From AM-2324 sp042091035 (GTDB taxonomy: Bacteria; Bacteroidota; Bacteroidia; Chitinophagales; Saprospiraceae), in NCBI GenBank assembly GCA_042091035.1, contig JBELIG010000211.1, forward strand, positions 1 through 5,644: a DNA stretch of 5,644 bases. The letters are read 5' to 3'. Both the position numbers and the translations under genes were made by a program. Below, one piece after another: positions 1 through 5,485 of the stretch. The stretch's first letter is position 1, and each line of letters opens with the position of its first letter. Under the pieces are notes generated by a model. That model had not been told where the DNA came from and ran no database searches. It saw nothing but the letters and a program-made list of their open reading frames with translations.

Positions 1-49
1 GACCCCCTGCGTGACAGGCAGGTATTCTAACCAACTGAACTACCAGACC
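1..49 (-). tRNA. tRNA-Asp (anticodon GTC), 5' part only
   Basis: Read on the minus strand, the sequence starts with the acceptor strand GGTCTGG (43-49), then TA, a D-arm with stem GTTC/GAAT around the loop AGTTGGTTA, and a complete anticodon arm CCTGC-CTGTCAC-GCAGG. The anticodon is GTC (plus-strand gac at 13-15), which decodes aspartate codons. From the D-arm to the variable region it matches the well-known bacterial tRNA-Asp sequence closely. Only the first 49 nucleotides are present. The rest of the variable loop, the T-arm and the 3' acceptor strand lie beyond the left edge, so this is truncation by the window and not a broken gene. The 5' end was set by counting seven acceptor bases before the conserved TAGTTCAG. 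Confidence 0.95.
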
Positions 50-71
50 GTGCTTATCTATTAAAGCGATG

Positions 72-103
72 CAAATATATGACCTGAAAGTTATTTTCAC
101 AAC
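72..103 (-). promoter_or_regulatory. Predicted promoter of the tRNA-Asp gene
   Basis: On the minus strand, TATATTTG (79 down to 72) matches the Bacteroidota -7 consensus TAnnTTTG exactly. GTTG (103 down to 100) lies 20 bases upstream and fits the TTG core of the -33 element. The box is 22 bp from the mature tRNA 5' end at 49, which leaves room for a short leader removed by RNase P. The call rests on motif and spacing only. Confidence 0.55.
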
Positions 104-162
104 TTTGTGTAAAGAAATTAAAAAAAATTTTGCGAATAGGTAATCTAAAACACTTGCTTTGT

Positions 163-170
163 TAGTTTTG
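163..170 (+). promoter_or_regulatory. Candidate -7 element for the accA operon
   Basis: TAGTTTTG is an exact TAnnTTTG match on the plus strand, about 50 bp before the accA start codon, giving a predicted leader of about 40-45 nt. No clear TTTG -33 element stands at the usual distance of about 19-21 bp. A second, weaker candidate lies upstream: TTTG at 104-107 followed 17 bp later by AAATTTTG at 125-132, one mismatch from consensus. Either or both could drive accA. Confidence 0.4.
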
Positions 171-219
171 CAAAACCTTTTTAAAAAAGTGATATAATTT
201 TATTACAAAAATCATCATT

Positions 220-1173
220 ATGGTATTTCTTGAATTCGAAAAACCTTTGGAGACCTTGTATGAGCAATTAGATAAAATCAAGGAAGTTGGTCAAGGTGGA
301 GATATTGATGTAGATAAGATGGTCCTCGAACTAGAAGAGAAGATCGACCTTAAGAAAAAAGAAATTTATGGAAACCTTACCGGTTGGCAGAAAGTTCAGC
401 TTTCCCGCCATCCAGAGCGTCCATACACACTATATTATATTAATCAAATCTGTAAAGAATTCATTGAGCTTCATGGCGACCGCTATTGTAAAGATGACAA
501 GGCAATCGTTGGAGGTATCGGTGAAATCGATGGACGTGCTGTTGTTATTCTTGGTCACCAAAAAGGTGTAAACACCAAGATGCGTCAGTATCGAAACTTC
601 GGTATGGCAAATCCAGAAGGTTATCGCAAAGCCCTTCGTCTTATGAAGATGGCAGAGCGTTTTAATATGCCTGTAGTTACATTGATTGATACGCCGGGAG
701 CATATCCTGGTATTGAAGCAGAGGAAAGAGGTCAAGCTGAAGCGATTGCAAGGAATCTCCTTGAAATGGCGCAATTGACTGTGCCAATAGTTTGTGTTGT
801 GATTGGAGAAGGAGCATCTGGTGGGGCTATCGGTATCGGTCTTGGTGATCGGGTATACATGATGGAAAACACCTGGTATTCTGTGATTTCACCAGAATCA
901 TGTTCTTCTATTCTTTGGCGTTCTTGGGACTATAAAGAACAAGCCGCTGAACAGCTTAAGCTTACGGCTGATCACATGCATGATTTTGGAATTGTGGATG
1001 GTATCATCAAAGAACCTTCAGGTGGTGCGCATTCCAATCCTGAAGAAGCAGCTAAATTGGTTAAGCGTCATATAAAAAAGGCACTTGGTGAATTGGATGT
1101 TCTTGATACAGATACACTGATCAATCAGCGTATAGAAAAATATGCGTCTATTGGCCATTACGATACTGTCTAA
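220..1173 (+). CDS. accA: Acetyl-CoA carboxylase carboxyltransferase subunit alpha
   Basis: AccA pairs with AccD in the cytoplasmic carboxyltransferase complex, which moves the carboxyl group from carboxybiotin on AccB to acetyl-CoA and makes malonyl-CoA, the committed step of fatty-acid synthesis. The 317 residues match the usual length (E. coli AccA has 319). Family landmarks are all present: the N-terminal FLEFEKP (3-9), the HPERPYTLYY block (64-73), DDKAIVGGI (92-100), GHQKG (112-116), RNFGMANPEGYRKALRLM (125-142), IDTPGAYPG (156-164) followed by EERGQ, and the Gly-rich GEGASGGA (197-204), which by homology forms part of the acyl-CoA site/oxyanion region. A region rich in Lys and Glu near residues 30-50 is probably helical. 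The start is the first ATG and places FLEFEKP where the family has it. No Shine-Dalgarno sequence is visible, as is normal in Bacteroidota. It ends in a double stop (TAA TAG). It is the first gene of a three-gene operon; accB, accC and accD are not in the window. Confidence 0.97.
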   Translation: MVFLEFEKPLETLYEQLDKIKEVGQGGDIDVDKMVLELEEKIDLKKKEIYGNLTGWQKVQLSRHPERPYTLYYINQICKEFIELHGDRYCKDDKAIVGGIGEIDGRAVVILGHQKGVNTKMRQYRNFGMANPEGYRKALRLMKMAERFNMPVVTLIDTPGAYPGIEAEERGQAEAIARNLLEMAQLTVPIVCVVIGEGASGGAIGIGLGDRVYMMENTWYSVISPESCSSILWRSWDYKEQAAEQLKLTADHMHDFGIVDGIIKEPSGGAHSNPEEAAKLVKRHIKKALGELDVLDTDTLINQRIEKYASIGHYDTV

Positions 1174-1196
1174 TAGTCCCTTTCAAAAAATCAAGT

Positions 1197-1736
1197 ATGA
1201 CATTTTTAGAAAATTGGAGAACTGCCATGGGGCAGTCTATACTCAAACGGAAGCTACAAAAAGGTGGTGCAATTGCAAGAAAAACAATTGCACTTGATAA
1301 ACTAAAAAGTATCGGCTTGGTAGCATCTGGTAAAGATGCTGAGTATGAACAATGGACTAAGATGACTCAAAAAGTTTTCGGTACACAAGCGAAAATTAAT
1401 TGGCTTTGGTATTCTACAGAGAAAGAGACAAAGCTGGAGAGTAGGCCTGAATTTGTGTTAGTGGATAAGAAGAGTTATTCCTTCTTCTACCAAGCTAAGC
1501 CAGCTGCTCTCGATAGCTTCAATAATCAAAAAAATGAGTTAATTTTGTGTTTGGATGAGGAACCCTCAATGGTTTTGATTAACTTCTTAGCACAATCCAA
1601 AGCTCAATTTAGAGTTGGATACTCAGGAATGCATGATTATAGTTTTGAATTAATGCTTGATATGAGTGCCAAGAAAACGAAAGCCCATTTCATTAGCGAA
1701 GCGCATAAGTATATTAAATTAATGAATCCTTCATAG
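1197..1736 (+). CDS. Small uncharacterised Bacteroidota protein (probably DUF6913)
   Basis: This 179-residue protein has no known function. It has no signal peptide or membrane segment and is probably cytoplasmic. Residues 1-36 are basic and probably helical (KRKLQKGGAIARK). An alternating hydrophobic pattern follows: IGLVAS (39-44), INWLWY (67-72), FVLVD (86-90), NELILCLDE (113-121). The segment LAQSKAQFRVGYSG (131-144) followed by FELMLDM (150-156) resembles what I recall of the Bacteroidota family DUF6913, in which an S-K-A-x-F-x-V-G motif precedes a D/E-L-M-I-type strand; this was not searched. The mix of strands and helices suggests a small alpha/beta fold. The ATG lies 24 nt after the accA stop, and the stop lies 3 bp before dapA, so it is almost certainly co-transcribed and probably translationally coupled with dapA. 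An internal ATG at codon 11 is possible but would remove part of the basic helix. The coding call is firm; the family name is tentative. Confidence 0.85.
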   Translation: MTFLENWRTAMGQSILKRKLQKGGAIARKTIALDKLKSIGLVASGKDAEYEQWTKMTQKVFGTQAKINWLWYSTEKETKLESRPEFVLVDKKSYSFFYQAKPAALDSFNNQKNELILCLDEEPSMVLINFLAQSKAQFRVGYSGMHDYSFELMLDMSAKKTKAHFISEAHKYIKLMNPS

Positions 1737-1739
1737 CGT

Positions 1740-2651
1740 ATGTTTCAAGCCAGAGGCTGTGGTGTAGCCATAATAACTCCATTCAAAGACGGTGGGATAG
1801 ATTTCAAATCTTTGACTTCCTTGATAAATCATGTTATCATAGGTGGAGTAGACTTTATTGTTGTACTTGGTACAACAGGAGAGTCAGCATTATTGACTGC
1901 ATATGAAACTGAAAAAGTTCTTAGCCATGTGCTTACTGTTGTTGATAATCGTGTTCCGATAGTAGTAGGAAACTTAGGGGGTAATAATACGCAAGCCTTG
2001 GTCAGTCGGATCAAGCAAATGGATCTTTCAGCCTTTGATGGTATTATGAGTAGTTCACCATCGTATGTGAAACCAACTCAAGAAGGTATCTATAGGCACT
2101 ATATGAAAATGGCGGATGTTTCCCCTGTTCCTGTAATCATTTACAATGTACCAGGTCGCACAGCTTCAACTATTGAAGTAGATACCATTATTCGATTAGC
2201 AGATAATCATCCTCGATTCATGGCAGTAAAAGAGGCTTCCGGCGATATGAATTATGGATTAAAACTCCTAAAGGAGAAACCGGGCCATTTAGATGTATTA
2301 TCTGGTGATGATCCTACTACAATGTCCTTGTGCATGATGGGAGCTTCCGGCGGTATATCTGTTATAGCGAATGCCTTTCCATATGCCTTCTCAGAAATGA
2401 TTAAAGCCGCTCGTTCGAACAACTATGCATTAGCTAAGTCACTGAATGAGCAGATGATGGATATCCATCCATATCTTTACAGCGAAGGAAATCCTACGGG
2501 TATCAAATCTTTGCTTCATCAAATGGGACTTTGTTCCAAGGAAACTCGATTGCCGCTTGTTGCTGCAAGTGATGAACTTGACAAAGGTTTATTTGAACAA
2601 GTTCAGATCAGCGGTATTTTGGAGGTTAGTCCTGGGGTGAAGGAGCTTTAA
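1740..2651 (+). CDS. dapA: 4-hydroxy-tetrahydrodipicolinate synthase
   Basis: DapA is a cytoplasmic class I (Schiff-base) aldolase-type enzyme that condenses pyruvate with aspartate semialdehyde in the first committed step of the diaminopimelate/lysine branch, feeding peptidoglycan and lysine synthesis. At 303 residues it is close to the E. coli enzyme (292). Active-site residues can be placed by alignment: GTTGES at 44-49 (Thr45/Thr46), Tyr109 in SPSYVKP, Tyr135 and Arg140 in YNVPGRT, and the Schiff-base Lys164 in AVKEASG. GDDP (189-192) and GASGGISVIAN (201-211) are also family blocks. All catalytic positions are intact, so it should be active. True DapA is preferred over N-acetylneuraminate lyase or related family members because of the YNVPGRT motif and the biosynthetic, non-sugar context. 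The ATG is 3 bp after the preceding stop (TAG cgt ATG), which suggests translational coupling. Its last 26 bp overlap the convergent gene on the other strand. Confidence 0.96.
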   Translation: MFQARGCGVAIITPFKDGGIDFKSLTSLINHVIIGGVDFIVVLGTTGESALLTAYETEKVLSHVLTVVDNRVPIVVGNLGGNNTQALVSRIKQMDLSAFDGIMSSSPSYVKPTQEGIYRHYMKMADVSPVPVIIYNVPGRTASTIEVDTIIRLADNHPRFMAVKEASGDMNYGLKLLKEKPGHLDVLSGDDPTTMSLCMMGASGGISVIANAFPYAFSEMIKAARSNNYALAKSLNEQMMDIHPYLYSEGNPTGIKSLLHQMGLCSKETRLPLVAASDELDKGLFEQVQISGILEVSPGVKEL

Positions 2652-3852
2652 TTCCTTTTATCCGATCATAAAAATCTTTAAACATCTGTTGGTTTAGATC
2701 AGGTCTTTCCATGTCGTCTTGGCTGGCTTTAAGTTCACCATTTTCTTCTCTTAGATAAAAGTAGAATATAAACTTATCTTCCGAGCTTGCGTCTCCATCA
2801 AATGTGCCAAATCGCATATCATTGTATTGGATGATGCCCTTACTGTTTCGGAATAAGGCATAATAATTATCAGAGAACCAGGTCAGGGTTTGAATATCTG
2901 GATCTTCTTCATGTCCAGCTATGAGGTGATGGTTTTTTTCAACTCTTGATAGTGGCGCAAAGATTTCTGCTTCATCGTACAAGGAATATTGGCCTATATA
3001 ATAGGCGCTGTCAGTTTCAGCTACCCCGGACCAAAGTATGTTGTTCAGGATAGTAGGGCTTACCCTATAACGCTGGTATTCAATGTTTTCTTTTTCCAAA
3101 GAAGCTTCAAAAACTCGATCTGCATGTATTTTATTGAAAATAGTCCAAGTCATGTACAGACACGATAGCCCTATTCCAGTCCAATTAAGTATAGTTCTGA
3201 CTTTGATGTTTTTCCTGAAGAAAGCTGCTACGATCAATGGGATCATAAATGGAACAGTGTAAGCGGGATCAGCGACAGATATATTGTCCCAGGCAATCCT
3301 TGCATCCGAAAATGGCTGGAAGATTTGTGTGCCGTAGGACGTGCAACAATCTAAGAGCGGATGGGTTATGATACTCACAAAGAATAGTAAGTACCACTGT
3401 TTCCATTCCATCAGAACAGGCTTAAGTTCTTTTTTCCAATAATTTCGACTGAGTGCATATACGATAAGTGCAAGTGCAAGAAGTGAAACCACACTTATAC
3501 CGGATACACCATTACTCGCAGTATTAAATATGATTGGAATCGCTAGCAGAGCAATCCAGAATCCAGTTATGCTTATACGCCATGCTTTTTGTTGATAAAG
3601 ACCACTATCATATAGTCTCTTAGTAAGGTAAGCGAAAAGAGCAGGTGCTAAAAAAGCGAAAAGAAGTGAATGGCTGATTCCTCGATGAAAAGCTAAGGCA
3701 GAGATCTCATCTGTAACAAATTGTGACAGGACATCAAGGTCTGGAATAGTACCAGCAATACCTCCCCAAATCATAGCTCTGTTTCCTATTTTTTTTCCTG
3801 CAACTACCTCTCCGCAAGCTGCTCCTAATACGATTTGTGTCAGTGAATCCAT
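2626..3852 (-). CDS. DUF457/YdjM-type multi-pass membrane protein, putative metal-dependent hydrolase
   Basis: This 408-residue inner-membrane protein looks like the YdjM/DUF457 (PF04307) family, usually annotated as membrane-bound metal-dependent hydrolase; no substrate is established. Numbered from the chosen ATG, the family landmarks are MDSLTQIVLGAACGE at the N-terminus, PDLD (37-40), HRGISHS (56-62), THPLLD (163-168) and SVADP (192-197). Their conserved His and Asp residues could bind metal. Hydrophobic segments lie near 62-77, 92-110, 117-134, 152-164, 198-213 and 220-239. Residues from about 240 to 408 are polar and look like one soluble domain with several aromatic-rich strands. The start is ATG at 3852: a TTG three codons upstream (3861) would only add Leu/Met-Lys-Arg, and MDSLTQ is the usual start of these proteins. 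No Shine-Dalgarno sequence is visible. It has its own candidate promoter, and a terminator separates it from the barrel gene upstream. Its 3' end overlaps dapA tail-to-tail. Confidence 0.85.
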   Translation of the reverse strand: MDSLTQIVLGAACGEVVAGKKIGNRAMIWGGIAGTIPDLDVLSQFVTDEISALAFHRGISHSLLFAFLAPALFAYLTKRLYDSGLYQQKAWRISITGFWIALLAIPIIFNTASNGVSGISVVSLLALALIVYALSRNYWKKELKPVLMEWKQWYLLFFVSIITHPLLDCCTSYGTQIFQPFSDARIAWDNISVADPAYTVPFMIPLIVAAFFRKNIKVRTILNWTGIGLSCLYMTWTIFNKIHADRVFEASLEKENIEYQRYRVSPTILNNILWSGVAETDSAYYIGQYSLYDEAEIFAPLSRVEKNHHLIAGHEEDPDIQTLTWFSDNYYALFRNSKGIIQYNDMRFGTFDGDASSEDKFIFYFYLREENGELKASQDDMERPDLNQQMFKDFYDRIKGIKAPSPQD

Positions 3853-3872
3853 TCGTTTCAATCAATTTGTCA

Positions 3873-3880
3873 CAAAGATA
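3873..3880 (-). promoter_or_regulatory. Candidate -7 element for the DUF457-type gene
   Basis: On the minus strand, TATCTTTG (3880 down to 3873) is an exact TAnnTTTG match, 20 bp before the ATG at 3852, so the leader would be only about 13-16 nt. The place where a -33 element would sit is inside the terminator stem of the upstream gene, and no clear TTTG is found there at the usual spacing. The call depends on the -7 match alone. Confidence 0.45.
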
Positions 3881-3884
3881 GACA

Positions 3885-3925
3885 AAAGAAAAACAGCTTG
3901 GTTTTTACGCAAGCTGTTTTTCTTT
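3885..3925 (-). terminator. Rho-independent terminator after the FadL-type gene
   Basis: A perfect 16-bp inverted repeat (arms 3885-3900 and 3910-3925) encloses a 9-nt loop. Read on the minus strand, the stem has the core ACAGCTTG/CAAGCTGT and runs out into TTTTTCTTTT, the standard intrinsic terminator pattern. The stem begins 4 bp after the stop codon of the barrel gene (TAG at 3932-3930), which fixes the direction it serves. The arms also carry an A-run on the far side, so some termination from the plus strand is possible, but no plus-strand gene enters from the left close by. Confidence 0.85.
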
Positions 3926-3929
3926 GAAA

Positions 3930-5414
3930 CTATTTCATTTTTACCCCAAAGGTCATGGAAATAATGAGGTTGTTTCCATCTATATCCACACTCTGCGGAT
4001 AATTTCCGGCGACTAGATAGGGGCTGTACCCTTCACTAAAGACACTGTATTGAGCACCTACATTTAGGAAGATTGCATTGGCGAAAAAGCCAAATCCACC
4101 ATTAAAGTGTTTTACACTAACATTATCTCTACCAAATGGTGAGCCTTGCTGGCCTGCACCGTATCTAAGCATAAAATTATTGATTCTAAACTCTCCACCT
4201 ACATTAAAATTCCAGGCGCTTGCAAAGTCGGTTGCTATAGTATTATTTAGATCTTGCTCGTATTCAATGTCTGCTTGGTTGATTGTATTTGTAAATCTAT
4301 ATCTAGAGTTACGATAATCTACATATTCAGCAGTTGCACTAATAAAACCAAGCTTTTTGATAATTAATGCTCCACCAAAGTTAGCCCTCCATGGTGTTCT
4401 TACTTTGTAGTTAAAAAACCCTTCTGGTGAATAAGCTACGAAGTTTTGAAATGTATTATCGAAGGTATAACTATAGTCTAGAGTAGTGGTGTAGGACTCA
4501 TCAAGTTCTATAGATGTTGGGCTTTGAATAGACCCTCCCAAGCGAAAATTGAAGCTAGGACGATATATAAATCCGATTTTTGCATTGAAGCCACTACCGC
4601 TAATGTCCAGCTCTTCTTCGTACACCAAATTGTCGAAGACAGCATTGGTATTTGTTTGTTGGTCTGTTTCGGTATAAGTTTTTGTTTCCGAGTAATTCAC
4701 TGTTGGAAAATTCAAGGCACCACCAATAAAGAGTTTGTCTTCATAATTTCCAGCAAGGTTAACGGTCAATTCATTCATGGACCCTCTGGTTCTTACCAGT
4801 TGATTTCTAGAAACAGGTTCACCGTCATAGAAGTCATTTAAATATATTGTTTCATCCTCTGAACTTGGATAGATTGCACCAACTTCATATGCTAAACCGT
4901 CTTCAAAACCATTCAGTTCTTCGGAAAATAGTCCATCTGCCTGGTTGGCCCATCGGTCAGTGATACTACCTGGCGATGTTCCATTGTAATAGAACTCTCT
5001 ATTGTAGTTCGCTATTCGGTTATAACCCACACCAAATGTAACACCTCTCCACCTGCTTTTATCTCTTTGATAACTTGTAGCAACAAAATGTATATGATTC
5101 AAAGAGAAGGGTGCTACGTTACTTTCGTAAGAAGTTTCATTGCTTGTGTTTAGCAATACAGCACGTGTACTAACAGGGTTTGTACCCATTCCAAATGAGA
5201 ATTCAGAAAATTTATAAAATCCAAGACTTGCAGGGTTTTGGGCAGCTGCTGTAAAATCGGTACCCAACACACTCATGCTGTTTCCTGTAGCCAAAGAGCG
5301 TGCTGATGCATTGTAGTTTGTCTGACTGTAGTTCAGAATATCTGTTGCCAATTGGGCATATGAAGTGCTTGCCATGGTCATTAAGATCAGGCATAGAAAA
5401 GGTATATTTTTCAT
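3930..5414 (-). CDS. Outer-membrane beta-barrel protein, OmpP1/FadL/TodX-type
   Basis: This 494-residue protein resembles the Bacteroidota branch of the FadL family, outer-membrane channels for hydrophobic compounds that are sometimes annotated as hemin receptor; the substrate is not predictable here. Residues 1-20 form a signal peptide (hydrophobic core FLCLILMTMAS, likely cleavage after SYA-20). Family-like parts are LNYSQTNYNASARSLATG (27-44), the AAQNPASLG block (57-65), which corresponds to the NPA motif of FadL proteins, and TPWRANFGGAL (340-350) followed by GFISATAEYVDYRNSRY (356-372). The rest is rich in alternating aromatic and polar residues and Asn/Tyr/Ser, as expected of barrel strands and loops. 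It ends in a strand-like NLIISMTFGVKMK, which lacks the common terminal Phe of the outer-membrane beta-signal but keeps the alternating pattern. The ATG directly precedes a clear signal peptide, so the start is well supported. Neighbouring terminators suggest it is transcribed alone. Confidence 0.88.
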   Translation of the reverse strand: MKNIPFLCLILMTMASTSYAQLATDILNYSQTNYNASARSLATGNSMSVLGTDFTAAAQNPASLGFYKFSEFSFGMGTNPVSTRAVLLNTSNETSYESNVAPFSLNHIHFVATSYQRDKSRWRGVTFGVGYNRIANYNREFYYNGTSPGSITDRWANQADGLFSEELNGFEDGLAYEVGAIYPSSEDETIYLNDFYDGEPVSRNQLVRTRGSMNELTVNLAGNYEDKLFIGGALNFPTVNYSETKTYTETDQQTNTNAVFDNLVYEEELDISGSGFNAKIGFIYRPSFNFRLGGSIQSPTSIELDESYTTTLDYSYTFDNTFQNFVAYSPEGFFNYKVRTPWRANFGGALIIKKLGFISATAEYVDYRNSRYRFTNTINQADIEYEQDLNNTIATDFASAWNFNVGGEFRINNFMLRYGAGQQGSPFGRDNVSVKHFNGGFGFFANAIFLNVGAQYSVFSEGYSPYLVAGNYPQSVDIDGNNLIISMTFGVKMK

Positions 5415-5427
5415 AAAGCAAATTTTG

Positions 5428-5469
5428 AAAAAAAAGTAGTTGAAGAATGATTCAGCAACTACTTTTTTT
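5428..5469 (-). terminator. Rho-independent terminator after the Ser-rich protein gene
   Basis: The inverted repeat AAAAAAAGTAGTTG (5429-5442) / CAACTACTTTTTTT (5456-5469) pairs perfectly over 14 bp around a 13-nt loop. On the minus strand it gives a stem GTAGTTG/CAACTAC followed by eight T, 16 bp after the stop codon of the Ser-rich gene at 5486-5488. The GC content of the stem is modest, so it may be leaky. The flanking A-run on the other side makes it symmetrical and potentially bidirectional. It ends only about 14 bp before the ATG of the barrel gene. Confidence 0.75.
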
Positions 5470-5485
5470 GTGTCAAGGGTGTGTG

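Noticed and set aside
1..49. tRNA-Asp as an integration site for a mobile element
   Set aside because: Only the 5' part of the tRNA is visible, no integrase or duplicated tRNA end is present, and the neighbours on this side are housekeeping genes.
430..774. 114-codon open frame antisense to accA
   Set aside because: Its product is Cys/His/Ile-rich with no recognisable pattern, and it lies fully opposite a highly conserved gene; it is a shadow frame.
2679..2696. TAAAC/GTTTA inverted repeat just after dapA as a possible terminator
   Set aside because: The stem is only 5 bp, A/T-rich, lacks a T-run and lies inside the coding sequence of the convergent gene.
3853..3861. TTG start three codons upstream of the DUF457-type gene
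   Set aside because: It would add only three residues before MDSLTQ, which is the usual start in this family, and it uses a rarer start codon with no ribosome-binding site to favour it.
4078..4841. Plus-strand open frames of 79 and 105 codons inside the barrel gene
   Set aside because: Both lie antisense to a well-supported coding region with signal peptide and family motifs, and they have no promoter or recognisable protein pattern.
5212..5421. 69-codon minus-strand frame overlapping the N-terminus of the barrel gene
   Set aside because: It is an out-of-frame overlap with the signal peptide coding region; the barrel frame has clear family features and this one has none.
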